Shown piece after piece: positions 7,634 through 15,524 of a DNA stretch of 64,000 bases (within the stretch, counting starts at the first letter, position 1; each line of letters begins with the position of its first letter). The position numbers and the translations under genes are program-made. This DNA comes from Parabacteroides timonensis. GTDB taxonomy: Bacteria; Bacteroidota; Bacteroidia; Bacteroidales; Tannerellaceae. The notes beneath the pieces are model-generated. The model was not told the DNA's origin. It saw only the letters and a list, made by a program, of their open reading frames with translations, and did not search any database. The stretch covers positions 2,497,807 through 2,561,806 of the forward strand of contig NZ_LT669941.1 of assembly GCF_900128505.1 (NCBI RefSeq), read 5' to 3'.

Positions 7634-9436
7634 ATGAATACACAGACTATATATATTAGCAAAAAAGAAAATGGTAAAATCCAGTATCTGACAGAGGTAC
7701 TACCAATGATTCCGACCAATACTATATTATATAAAACGCTTACAGGCTTGGGAGCTACCTATGGAGAGTTAAAAGCAGACCGTAATTCAATCATTATCGA
7801 ACCGAACGTCCCTGTTATCGTTGGTAAATGCAGTGATCCGAAACATAAAGAAGATAACCTGTTTGGCGTGTACGAAGGTATTTATGCGGAAGATATTATC
7901 AAGTATCTGGAAAAATCTATGGATAAGCAAATAAAAATCCTGACTACTCCCGAAAGTTTTCACAAGGTGAAAGAAGCTTTTGAAGCAATGGATATGGATA
8001 TATACGGTACATGTTTCCTCTTGTTCGACGAATGTCATAAGATCGTGAAAGATGCAGATTACAGATCGGATATAACTCTACCGTTTGATGATTTCTTCTT
8101 GTTCAATGAAAAGGCATTGGTATCTGCAACTCCCATTTCTTTCAGCGATCCCCGGTTCGAAAAGCTGAAATTCCAAATTGTTAAAATCGAACCTACATTT
8201 GAGTATAAACTCCCTGTTAGATTGATCCATACAAACAACGTATTGGAACAGTTGAAAAGGACACTTGACAAACTGGATGCAACTAACATTTGTTTCTTCG
8301 TCAACTCTACGGATATGATCTATTCTTTTATCAAGCAACTGGATATTGAAAGTGAATCGACTGTGTTTTGCGCAAAGAAGAGTGTGGAAAACCTAAAAAG
8401 TCAGAAATTCAAACACGCATTCGAGCAATGGAGCAAATCCAGAATGGAGAAATACAACTTCTTCACCAGCCGTTTTTACAATGCACTGGATATTGAATTG
8501 GATATAAAACCAACGGTCATTATGATTTCAGACGTATATTTTTCTGAATACTCCATGATCGATCCGAATACGGATGCGATACAGGCAATCGGAAGATTTC
8601 GTAATGGAGTAGACAGCGTATATCACATCTTCAACACAAATGCGAATTTACCCGTCCGCACGAAAGAAGAGATCAATATCTACCTGCAAGTGAGCAAAGA
8701 GGTCCATAACACAATAAAGAAGTTTTATGATTGCGCAACTTCCGGAGAAGCAAGAAACGCCTATCGTGAAGCATTGAAAGTGTTGCCATTCAATAAAATG
8801 TTGGATAAAGAAGGAAAAGAGAATTTCTTTGCTATCGACAACTATGTGGATGAAGCCCTGCTCAAATCAAGTTACAATGAGAAAGAAAAACTGATTGCAA
8901 GTTACAGGTGCAACCGATTATTCGATTTGGATGTGGAATCCGCCTATTTCCCTTTCGGAGATTTCGAGCGATTGAAAAAGGACAGCAAATATGCTTCTTT
9001 GAAGGATAAACGCAAGATGGTTGTCTGCCAGTTGGAATTACTGAAAAGTGATGATGAAACCGAGATGATCCGCGACTATAAAAATGAATTGCGACAGGCT
9101 GATCCGTTTATTTACGAGGCATACGAAGTGATCGGAAAGGAGATGATCGAATCTCTGGATTATTCCGTAAAGCGAATTAAAGAGGCTATGATTTTAAAAC
9201 AATACAGGGAGAGAACCGAAGGAACAGAATTTATCCAGTTGATAAAGAACTCCTTCAAGGTAGAACAAAAATATACGATGAAATACATTAAGGAGGAATT
9301 AACCCGTATTTATACACTTACCGGAGTAAGACCTCAAAAGGCGATCACGGGGCAATCCATAAAGGAGTTTTTCCATGTGAAGGAGATTAACACGGGTAGA
9401 AAACGTAAATTTCTATTAGTCGAGGCTAAGATATGA
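7634..9436 (+). CDS. SF2 DEAD/DEAH helicase-like protein with an atypical P-loop
   Basis: The 600-residue protein keeps the order of superfamily 2 motifs: a degenerate motif I TGLGATYGE (37-45) with no GKT/GKS, motif II DECH (132-135) in LLFDECHK, motif III SATP (164-167), a motif V-like stretch TSRFYNALDIELD (278-290) and motif VI QAIGRFRNG (317-325). The C-terminal 270 residues are charged and helical and match nothing I know. It is probably a nucleic-acid-dependent motor for island replication or a cargo function. The missing Walker lysine means nucleotide binding must be unusual or lost. It is the last gene of a same-strand set with 5850 and 7080. Confidence 0.75.
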   Translation: MNTQTIYISKKENGKIQYLTEVLPMIPTNTILYKTLTGLGATYGELKADRNSIIIEPNVPVIVGKCSDPKHKEDNLFGVYEGIYAEDIIKYLEKSMDKQIKILTTPESFHKVKEAFEAMDMDIYGTCFLLFDECHKIVKDADYRSDITLPFDDFFLFNEKALVSATPISFSDPRFEKLKFQIVKIEPTFEYKLPVRLIHTNNVLEQLKRTLDKLDATNICFFVNSTDMIYSFIKQLDIESESTVFCAKKSVENLKSQKFKHAFEQWSKSRMEKYNFFTSRFYNALDIELDIKPTVIMISDVYFSEYSMIDPNTDAIQAIGRFRNGVDSVYHIFNTNANLPVRTKEEINIYLQVSKEVHNTIKKFYDCATSGEARNAYREALKVLPFNKMLDKEGKENFFAIDNYVDEALLKSSYNEKEKLIASYRCNRLFDLDVESAYFPFGDFERLKKDSKYASLKDKRKMVVCQLELLKSDDETEMIRDYKNELRQADPFIYEAYEVIGKEMIESLDYSVKRIKEAMILKQYRERTEGTEFIQLIKNSFKVEQKYTMKYIKEELTRIYTLTGVRPQKAITGQSIKEFFHVKEINTGRKRKFLLVEAKI

Positions 9437-9718
9437 CAGTACAACATTTTTGAGAAAATAATGGTTTTATAGACCCTGTTCAAAAAATGTTGCGTGATTT
9501 TCCAGAAACATACTTCAACTTTGAAAATAAATCCTTTGGTTATTTGACTAGAGGATTTTTTCATTTATAACCATTTAAAGAAGAAATGCCAGCTTAATCC
9601 GGTGTGTTCTCTTTTAAATGGTATGATCTTCTATAAACACAAAATGGATGCCTTGATTTCTCAAAACATCCATTACACACAATTTGTAATTAAGTTGAAA
9701 TATTTAATACAAAGAGAT
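9437..9718. other. Intergenic stretch between convergent island genes
   Basis: No gene is seen. Two inverted repeats are present. CAACATTTTT (9442-9451) faces AAAAAATGTTG (9482-9492), and a 15-base repeat with two mismatches (9571-9585 against 9607-9621, cores CCATTTAAA and TTTAAATGG) sits nearer the minus-strand gene. They may end transcription of the helicase gene and of the opposing winged-helix gene. Confidence 0.4.
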
Positions 9719-10570
9719 TTAAGTCATTATAATACAATCGTCTTTAGCTTTTTCATTTGATTCTGGTATATCAAAATTTAAAGCCTTTATGAAGTACATG
9801 AGACTGCTTATTTTTTCCTTTGGATAATTACGATTATTCATTTTATCAACGAAAAATTCAAAATTGGGACAGTTATTGTAAATAATTTTCATCAACTCTT
9901 TGTCATACTTTGGTGCTTTCATTTCCAGCCTCTTACAGTAAGACACAACCCTGTTGTAATAATCAACCAGAAGTTGTTCCGTTGGAGAATCCGCTTTTTG
10001 CTCTGGGAGATCTTCATAAATAAACTTATCCGTTATGACATATCCCGTTTTAGCTTTGCTTATTACCTGTAAAGAGATACCTAAGCGAGTCAATTCCTTG
10101 ATTTTATTCAAACCTACATGGAGCAATTTTTGCTTTCCTATTTTGTCCAAACTATACAAAACCGTATTGCTCCCATTGATTCCCAAACATTTTAGCAAAA
10201 GTAAGAATCCTTTCATGTCACTAGAAATTTCTTCTTTCAAAAAATCATAGTTCAAACGAAACCAATTTTCACCTAGATTTGAATCTGGTATTTTGATTGA
10301 ATAGGTATTTCTGTCAAAAACACCCAATTCCCCTTTTATCTTTTCTGTTTTTATATCTATCAATCCCAATTGTTTAAACTTCTTGATATAAGTAACAATC
10401 GTTCTAGTTGTGCATTCTGCCATTTCTGCTAGTGTCTTTTCTTTTATATGGGATATATACATCTTTCCGTCATTGTTAAGATCCGTATTCAGGACAATAC
10501 TACAAAATACAAAAGCCTCTTTATGAGTCAATTTTAAAAGTGAATCCTTTGAGATTATGCGATAATTCAT
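9719..10570 (-). CDS. Winged-helix protein, possible replication initiator or regulator
   Basis: A 283-residue protein read leftward, convergent with the helicase gene. Residues about 15-75 form a winged-helix domain: LTHKEAFVFCSIVL, then a typical helix-turn-helix LAEMAECTTRTIVTYIKKF followed by KQLGLIDIKTEKI as the wing. The C-terminal part is helical and basic, with YYNRVVSYCKR, a layout reminiscent of phage and plasmid replication proteins with N-terminal HTH domains. I chose the ATG at 10570; in-frame starts up to 10648 would add a hydrophobic stretch that fits poorly. Either a replication initiator or a regulator is possible. Confidence 0.65.
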   Translation of the reverse strand: MNYRIISKDSLLKLTHKEAFVFCSIVLNTDLNNDGKMYISHIKEKTLAEMAECTTRTIVTYIKKFKQLGLIDIKTEKIKGELGVFDRNTYSIKIPDSNLGENWFRLNYDFLKEEISSDMKGFLLLLKCLGINGSNTVLYSLDKIGKQKLLHVGLNKIKELTRLGISLQVISKAKTGYVITDKFIYEDLPEQKADSPTEQLLVDYYNRVVSYCKRLEMKAPKYDKELMKIIYNNCPNFEFFVDKMNNRNYPKEKISSLMYFIKALNFDIPESNEKAKDDCIIMT

Positions 10571-10648
10571 CAGGGACATGAATAAAATAAAAATAAATCG
10601 TATCTGTGAGATTGATATTTCCGCTTTTGTTAGAAAGCGTGAAATCAT

Positions 10649-11381
10649 TCATTAAGTATTTAGTTTGTAAGTAATTAGTAAGGGAGTGAAAAAAGTAAAC
10701 TACCCTATGGAAAAAATTAAACCGCCTATTTATTAGACTTGAAAATTAAATCTTCTTTATTTATTGGGATCAAAATACCCAACTTCATCAATTTTTTATA
10801 TTGAGAGCTACTTAAATTCAATGATTTTTTACAAGTCAATCTATTTGGATATAGATTATTAGTTCGTATATGCAATACCATTTTTGAGATAACTATTTAG
10901 TGAGAAAGTTTGTATCTGGGATTATCTCGTGAAATTTTGGAATATCAGTATCTGATTCTATTGTAGAGATATACAAAAGTATAAAATTGGCAGATTGTAA
11001 AAAAATGAATCTTTTACAATCAGGATTATGAGTGTAAGAGATACTTACTGCTTTAAAATTTACTTCACCGGTCAACACATATATGTAATATGCGCTAGAG
11101 TGCTGTATCAATTAAATCCCCCACTACCCATCATTAGGGAAATGAATTTATTCCGAGCAGTGGAGCACACAAAAATGTTTTATATCTCTCTGGTATCACC
11201 TATGTTAATCCGTATTGAAATGATATTTGGGGAGAAAGAGATTTTTAGCCTAATCCTTTTTGATACAGTTAGCTATTTATCTGAATTTCTTCCTTTATAT
11301 GGCTTGATAATTAATATGCAAGCTATACAAAAAAGAGGAAACACATTTTCACACAAATACAAATCCCAAAAACATCTTATC
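10649..11381. other. AT-rich stretch without a convincing gene
   Basis: Only short, compositionally odd open frames occur here. There is a perfect 10-bp hairpin, GATTGTAAAA (10993-11002) with TTTTACAATC (11012-11021), and a small TTGGG/CCCAA hairpin near 10764-10782. The A+T richness, inverted repeats and the adjacent winged-helix gene would suit an origin or regulatory region, but no iterons were found. Confidence 0.35.
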
Positions 11382-11459
11382 ATGAAAGGAAAATTCAAAA
11401 TCGGTATTTTATTATGGCTATTAGAACAGGTTTCATCTATTAATGTAAGAATAGTATGA
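11382..11459 (+). CDS. Tiny ORF, 25 aa, overlapping the next
   Basis: Encodes 25 residues with a hydrophobic centre (IGILLWLLEQV). Its stop overlaps the start of the 44-aa ORF in an ATGA arrangement, typical of translational coupling. It could be a leader peptide or may not be translated. It is included because of the overlap, not because of any similarity. Confidence 0.25.
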   Translation: MKGKFKIGILLWLLEQVSSINVRIV

Positions 11460-11590
11460 AGGAACTGTTATTCATTGTACTAGCCGCATTAGGTATCTAT
11501 GTAGGCTACGCATTACTTGTACCCCTTATTCTAGTGTTCATACTTTACCTACTTATTAGCAAATTAATAGGAAGAATAAGACGCAAGTGA
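11456..11590 (+). CDS. Small membrane protein, 44 aa
   Basis: ATG at 11456, stop at 11588. Almost the whole peptide is hydrophobic, with two potential short membrane spans (about residues 4-20 and 22-36) and a basic tail (SKLIGRIRRK). That profile suits a small inner-membrane protein, for example a membrane-active toxin, holin-like protein or regulatory peptide. No family was recognised. It overlaps the 25-aa ORF by four bases and is followed by a structured region at 11633. Confidence 0.4.
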   Translation: MKELLFIVLAALGIYVGYALLVPLILVFILYLLISKLIGRIRRK

Positions 11591-11632
11591 AAATAGATGT
11601 TTAATATTTTAGTCGCAACGATTGGATAGTAG

Positions 11633-11921
11633 AACACTTTTCGTACATTTGTTGCAATCTCATACGCCTAAAGAGATAGGATGACATGAGAGGACATACG
11701 TTTAACGAAAGGTGTTATTGAGATTATCTTCTATTGACAAATTCTCGCAAAATTTGAAAGTAGTATGAAGGTGATAGCAATAGCACCCGCATCATTTGTA
11801 TTAAACTTACCTGAGAGGGTAAATTATATACGAAACTGGTGTGGGTTGCTGTTGCTTTATCCATACTACAGGCAATGCGAGAAGCCGGTCAATAGGATAA
11901 AGCAAATACAGTTCCCACACC
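11633..11921 (+). ncRNA. Candidate structured RNA or long leader before the lipoprotein gene
   Basis: Two large foldbacks occur in tandem. First, AACACTTTTCGT (11633-11644) pairs with ACGAAAGGTGTT (11705-11716) with one G-T pair; an enclosed AATCTCA (11656-11662) could also pair with TGAGATT (11719-11725), a pseudoknot-like layout. Second, GGTGTGGG (11838-11845) pairs with CCCACACC (11914-11921), and inside it TTGCTTTATCC (11852-11862) pairs with GGATAAAGCAA (11895-11905) around a 32-base loop. A T-rich stretch follows at 11922. No known riboswitch consensus matched. It lies directly upstream of the lipoprotein gene. Confidence 0.45.
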
Positions 11922-11973
11922 TTTTATTTTATAATCCAACCGGAGGGAACAGGGAGGGGAAAATTTAATTGTT

Positions 11974-12876
11974 ATGACTAGAAAATTACTTTTTATGCTT
12001 ATTGCTGTATGTACTTTGTTCAGTTGTGGAGGTGATGATCCTGTAACTGATGATCCGATTAAACCGGAACAACCAGAAAACCCACAAGATCCTGAGAAGC
12101 CAGAAAAGCCAGAAAACCAAACGAAACAGATAAAAACAATGACTGTTTTTTCTCGAAGTGGATATTTTGTAGAAAATAATCTTTCTTATGATGAAAAGAA
12201 TCGGATTTCTCTGATAAAGTCACATGTTAAGTCCTCCTACTATAAAGGACAAGATGTTGTTACAGACTTTTCGTATAAAAATGGTTTGATTATGATGGAA
12301 ACTAAGTACAATGGAGCTACAGATAAACTGGAAATGTTCTTGAATAGACAAGGCTTGGTTGAGAAAATTAAATATGCATGGGGAGGATGGAGTACTTCTG
12401 CTGAATCTTTTGAATATGAAAACGACTATTTGGCAAAGCAAAAAGACGTGAGTGAGGACTCTTATGTTTATAGATATATGAATGGAAATCTTACTTCTTA
12501 TTCATATTTTGAAGATGGTATTTATGAAAGTGTATATCAAATAACCTATACTAATAAAGAAAATAAGCTTGGTGTCTCACCGTTGCATCTGAGGAAATAT
12601 GACAAAACAATAGACATTCAATTCCCTTTTGAAGACTTGAATGACAGATATTTGTATTATGGATTTTTCTGTTTTTATGGAGGATTATTTGGTAAACCGT
12701 CTAAAAACATGGAAGAAAGTGTAACGTGGGGTGGATCACCCATTTCTTATGAGTATAAGTTTGACAAAGATGGCTATCCAATAGAAATCACCAGCAAATA
12801 TTTTAACAGGGATGGTGAATATATTCCGGATAATGAAGAATCCTTTACTACAAATATCGAATATTGGGAAGATTAA
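11974..12876 (+). CDS. Lipoprotein of the island, 300 aa
   Basis: A signal peptide ends in the lipobox LFSC with Cys18, so the protein is lipidated. The acidic GGDD after the cysteine resembles the surface-export signal of Bacteroidetes lipoproteins. A proline/glutamate-rich linker (about residues 28-50) leads to a domain of repeated beta hairpins with NGL, KYNGATD and EYENDYL motifs, the look of DUF4595-like or YD-repeat-like Bacteroidales lipoproteins. Function unknown. It is the last gene before the right end of the island and is preceded by the structured stretch at 11633-11921, so its expression may be controlled there. Confidence 0.75.
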   Translation: MTRKLLFMLIAVCTLFSCGGDDPVTDDPIKPEQPENPQDPEKPEKPENQTKQIKTMTVFSRSGYFVENNLSYDEKNRISLIKSHVKSSYYKGQDVVTDFSYKNGLIMMETKYNGATDKLEMFLNRQGLVEKIKYAWGGWSTSAESFEYENDYLAKQKDVSEDSYVYRYMNGNLTSYSYFEDGIYESVYQITYTNKENKLGVSPLHLRKYDKTIDIQFPFEDLNDRYLYYGFFCFYGGLFGKPSKNMEESVTWGGSPISYEYKFDKDGYPIEITSKYFNRDGEYIPDNEESFTTNIEYWED

Positions 12877-12889
12877 ATTTTCTGCATAG

Positions 12890-12950
12890 GAATAAGGTAC
12901 GAGTTTGAACCTATCAAATGATGAGATTCAAAAATGTGTCTTATTCTTTT
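12890..12950 (+). terminator. Probable terminator after the island lipoprotein
   Basis: GAATAAG (12890-12896) pairs with CTTATTC (12940-12946) around an inner TTTGAA/TTCAAA pairing, followed by TTTT. The loop is large, so confidence is moderate. The rest of 12951-13006 shows nothing else. Confidence 0.4.
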
Positions 12951-13006
12951 ATATGGTATAATATTATAACTGAGATAATTAACTAATTTATTAATCAATG
13001 GATCAC

Positions 13007-13026
13007 GTAAACTGAGATGTAAACCA
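13007..13026 (+). repeat. End repeat, right copy (candidate integrase arm site)
   Basis: GTAAACTGAGATGTAAACCA, 19/20 identical and in the same orientation to 4558-4577. It lies 95 bases inside the right att repeat; the left copy lies about 97 bases inside the end of the left one. The symmetry supports a role in integration or excision. Confidence 0.6.
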
Positions 13027-13074
13027 GAAAAAGGATAATGAGAAAACAACAAATAAGACTACTGCTAAAACACA

Positions 13075-13173
13075 ATAGCTCAGTTGGTTGCTTACGAAGC
13101 CGAAGGCTTTGAAAGCCTTGAGAGCAAAGGACTGAAAATCCTTGTGTCCCCGGTTCGATTCCTGGTGGCACCA
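13075..13173 (+). pseudogene. tRNA-Phe mimic with a 32-base insertion in the D-loop
   Basis: Bases 13075-13088 are identical to tRNA-Phe 4377-4390, and 13121-13173 are identical to 4391-4443. Between them sit 32 extra bases (13089-13120) exactly where the D-loop should close. The insert contains nested inverted repeats (AAGCC/GGCTT and AAGGCTTT/AAAGCCTT). The 5' acceptor strand is lost (AACACA in place of GGTGCC), so it cannot act as a normal tRNA. The part left of 13121 belongs to the element, so the element itself carries tRNA-like sequence beyond the att core. Confidence 0.8.
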
Positions 13174-13191
13174 CAAAAAATCAAGCAGTTA
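13121..13191 (+). repeat. Right attachment site (attR) of the tRNA-Phe island
   Basis: A 71-base direct repeat of 4391-4461 with two mismatches. It is the original chromosomal tRNA 3' end displaced by integration, and marks the island's right boundary. Confidence 0.9.
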
Positions 13192-13214
13192 CATTTATTT
13201 GTAATTGCTTTTTT
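13183..13214 (+). terminator. Original chromosomal terminator of tRNA-Phe
   Basis: AAGCAGTTAC (13183-13192) pairs with GTAATTGCTT (13201-13210), followed by a T-run. It now lies behind the tRNA mimic. Confidence 0.65.
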
Positions 13215-13246
13215 CATTTCAGCACCACACATCTTTAATTTAAAAC

Positions 13247-13756
13247 TTATAAGATTGTTACAATTTCATTCTTATCTTTTCGAGTCGTAAAGCGTTCCGG
13301 TTGTTCTTTAATATACCCTAACGAGATTATAGCTACCGGATATTCTCCTGATGATAACTGGAAGTTCGTTTTAAATAAATTCAAGTCAAAGTTACAAACC
13401 CAGCAGCTACCTAGTCCTACTGCTGTTGCTGCCAGACAAATATGTTCCGTAGCAATGGCCGCATCAATATCAGCATGATTCTTATTATCCGATTTACGTA
13501 CCCAAGCCTTCGTTTCATCAGTACAAACAACAATATAAGCAGGCGCATTTGCAAACCACTCTCTATCATAGCACTGACGGAGCTTCTGTTTCTGCTCTTC
13601 ACTAACGACAACCATAAAATGCCATGGTTGATAATTAACTGCAGAAGGAGCCAATCGCGCACATTCAATGATATAATCTATTTTAGACTGTTCGATCTTA
13701 TCTGCACTATAATTTCTTGCAGAAAAACGTTTTTTAGAAAGTTCTAAGAAATCCAT
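13247..13756 (-). CDS. Nitroreductase family protein
   Basis: A flavin-dependent oxidoreductase of the short nitroreductase class. The 169 residues begin with the FMN-binding motif RFSARNYSADKI (arginine/serine near residues 10-13), followed by LAPSAVNYQPWHFMVV and a C-terminal AVGLGSCWVCNFD motif, as in NfsB/BluB-like minimal nitroreductases. Substrate unknown. It is the first chromosomal gene right of the island, read toward it, and stands alone between the tRNA terminator and a lipoprotein gene. Confidence 0.88.
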   Translation of the reverse strand: MDFLELSKKRFSARNYSADKIEQSKIDYIIECARLAPSAVNYQPWHFMVVVSEEQKQKLRQCYDREWFANAPAYIVVCTDETKAWVRKSDNKNHADIDAAIATEHICLAATAVGLGSCWVCNFDLNLFKTNFQLSSGEYPVAIISLGYIKEQPERFTTRKDKNEIVTIL

Positions 13757-13799
13757 ATCTTACTTATTTTCTTTAATGCTTGGAACAAAGTTATACAAC

Positions 13800-14669
13800 T
13801 TAAATTTCATCTCCCGGCTCTGCATAAATCTCATACTTAAAATAATCTTTAAAATATTTGTCATAGCATTTTAGTAATACTATTTTCGACTTTGGAGTCA
13901 ACCAAATACATTGAGGATATGCATTCTCTTTTTTGTAAGTAAATATTTTATTATATTTTTCTACAAGAGTATCATCCGTAAGATCATAAATGGGAGATGA
14001 ATATAAAGAACTTATATAATCGGAAAGTATTTTCTCACTTTTCAATATAAATGCCTGTTCATCCTGATTACCGTTTAACAAAAGAGACAATTCCACAGAT
14101 GGAGTATCCTGATGCATATCTTGAAAGGTCACAATATCCCTATCCTTAAAAAGAACATCTACATAGCCAGTGCCATGTCCGATAGAACCTTTTATATCTT
14201 TCCAATTGTATCCTAAAAAGTCTTTATCATCTGTTATTTTTATAGGTAATGTATCACTTTTGTAAATAAGTTTATCCTCCTTGTATCCTAACAGGAAAGT
14301 TTCATATTCACCAGGAAAGAAAAAGTTATGAGACCATTTAAAACTAAAACTAGAACTAAAATCTGTTCTTTCAAAAATTTTATAACTACCATCCAAGCCC
14401 GAAACCTTCCAGACTACAGAGTCATAATGCGCACGTAAGTCCGAAAGCATAACAGTCCCTTCTGTCTGTATCTGAAACTCCATTAAATCAAATATGTTCT
14501 TCTGGTCCGTATTCACATACAGATTCAATACAGGCATATCGTTTTCATTTTCTATATTATCTTTATCGCCATTATTATCTTCATCATTATTGTCTGGAAT
14601 ATTATCATCTATCTCAGAACAAGAAAAGAAAAACAATGCAGTAAACACTAAATAAAGCCACTTTTTCAT
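13800..14669 (-). CDS. Lipoprotein, 289 aa
   Basis: The ATG at 14669 gives a clean signal peptide with lipobox FFFSC, then a strongly acidic, asparagine-rich linker (SEIDDNIPDNNDEDNNGDKD), typical of surface-exposed Bacteroidetes lipoproteins. The longer frame back to 14771 would bury the signal and is rejected. The mature part has beta-rich segments and no family I recognise. It is read in the same direction as the nitroreductase, 43 bases upstream of it. AT-rich composition suggests accessory content. Confidence 0.75.
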   Translation of the reverse strand: MKKWLYLVFTALFFFSCSEIDDNIPDNNDEDNNGDKDNIENENDMPVLNLYVNTDQKNIFDLMEFQIQTEGTVMLSDLRAHYDSVVWKVSGLDGSYKIFERTDFSSSFSFKWSHNFFFPGEYETFLLGYKEDKLIYKSDTLPIKITDDKDFLGYNWKDIKGSIGHGTGYVDVLFKDRDIVTFQDMHQDTPSVELSLLLNGNQDEQAFILKSEKILSDYISSLYSSPIYDLTDDTLVEKYNKIFTYKKENAYPQCIWLTPKSKIVLLKCYDKYFKDYFKYEIYAEPGDEI

Positions 14670-14821
14670 ACTCAAAATATTATTCAGATTACAATACAGA
14701 TGATAAATGTAGTAAATATATTCAACAAAGACACACAAGTCAACTATTTTGACGGAGAAGAGAATATCCAAGAGAAATGGAAAGAACTGCTATAACACCT
14801 TTTCTTTTAGAATATAGTCTA

Positions 14822-15406
14822 TCAGGGAGTCCACTCTAAACTATTTACCAAAGGATTATCCACCCGGTATTGTATAAGCTCCCGATAGTTTTTTACCCCT
14901 CCAGTGAAAACCGCATGATAAATCTCTATACCGGGAATATTTACATTATCCGGCATATCATATTTGATCTGCAGAATCGTCCTTCGGATATCAGATGTCA
15001 AATGCCGGATAATGGCATCTGTCACCTTTTCTACCACACCATCGTATTTGGAGCCGTTACGAAGATGAATCATATCAAACTTCCATAAATTCTTCTCTTT
15101 ATCTTTATACAAAGCATGCCATTCGATACATTCTTCCTCAGTATTGACCAGGTTCTTATATTGAATTTCTTCCAAAGCTAATTTTTCTGCCAGTTTACCC
15201 ATTACAGCAAAGCTATCAGCAATAACCAACTCATCGGTATAGATATGCATGTCAATATCTTTGTTCTTCATTAACAGGCCAGTCTTCAGTGAACCTACAA
15301 TATTAACCTTGGCACCAATACTCTCCCAAACTGAAACAATATGAGTATTCTCCAGAATATCCCAAGCTAGTTGCTGATTGTGTTTTGAAAGTTCAATTAT
15401 ATCCAT
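14822..15406 (-). CDS. Nucleotidyltransferase-fold protein, 194 aa
   Basis: The N-terminal part contains IVGSLKTGLLMKNKDIDMHI, the GS-x(n)-DxD signature of the pol-beta-like nucleotidyltransferase fold. A second acidic strand may be KFDMIHL. The C-terminal half is helical. It probably transfers or binds nucleotides on an unknown substrate. I chose the start at 15406 because a -7-like box (TATTTTCG) lies just upstream and overlaps the region before the alternative start at 15436. It is divergent from the HelD gene, so the two share a 118-base promoter region. Confidence 0.7.
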   Translation of the reverse strand: MDIIELSKHNQQLAWDILENTHIVSVWESIGAKVNIVGSLKTGLLMKNKDIDMHIYTDELVIADSFAVMGKLAEKLALEEIQYKNLVNTEEECIEWHALYKDKEKNLWKFDMIHLRNGSKYDGVVEKVTDAIIRHLTSDIRRTILQIKYDMPDNVNIPGIEIYHAVFTGGVKNYRELIQYRVDNPLVNSLEWTP

Positions 15407-15491
15407 TACAATCGATTTAGGGCTACGAAAATACAAAAACGAGCTTGATATATAGCTATAAATAGCTATTTAATACCTCAGGAGACCAAAG

Positions 15492-15499
15492 TAACTTTG
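15492..15499 (+). promoter_or_regulatory. -7 box of the HelD gene
   Basis: TAACTTTG, an exact TAnnTTTG box, 25 bases before the start codon. The T/A-rich palindromic stretch near 15450-15470 (ATAGCTATAAATAGCTAT) lies upstream and could be an operator serving both divergent genes. Confidence 0.6.
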
Positions 15500-15524
15500 C
15501 CAACCTAACAACAAGTATAGCATT

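Larger units (their letters stand above)
4391..13191. mobile_element. 8.7-kb integrative island in tRNA-Phe
   Basis: Bounded by the attL and attR repeats, with the integrase just inside the left end and matching 20-base repeats near both ends (4558-4577 and 13007-13026). Cargo: two unknown proteins, an SF2 helicase-like protein, a winged-helix protein, tiny ORFs, a structured AT-rich region and a lipoprotein. No relaxase, conjugation, capsid or terminase gene is present, so it is not self-transmissible as seen. It may be a mobilisable island, a satellite or a reduced element. The right third is visibly richer in A+T than the flanking chromosome. Confidence 0.85.

Noticed and set aside
11028..11459. 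Open frame of 143 codons before the 44-aa ORF
   Set aside because: Composition is unlike a protein gene, the frame has no recognisable domain, and only its last 25 codons (from 11382) have a plausible independent start.
11633..11921. Retron or diversity-generating element
   Set aside because: There is a structured stretch, but no reverse transcriptase gene anywhere in the island.
11765..11968. 67-codon open frame upstream of the island lipoprotein
   Set aside because: It runs through both arms of a long stem-loop, which explains its existence better than protein coding does.
11661..11980. Riboswitch (TPP or cobalamin) before the lipoprotein
   Set aside because: Short words such as CTGAGAGGG occur, but the conserved cores of these classes are missing. 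No vitamin gene is nearby.
13084..13290. 68-codon frame across the tRNA mimic
   Set aside because: It is made from tRNA-derived sequence, crosses the att repeat and enters the end of the nitroreductase gene on the other strand.
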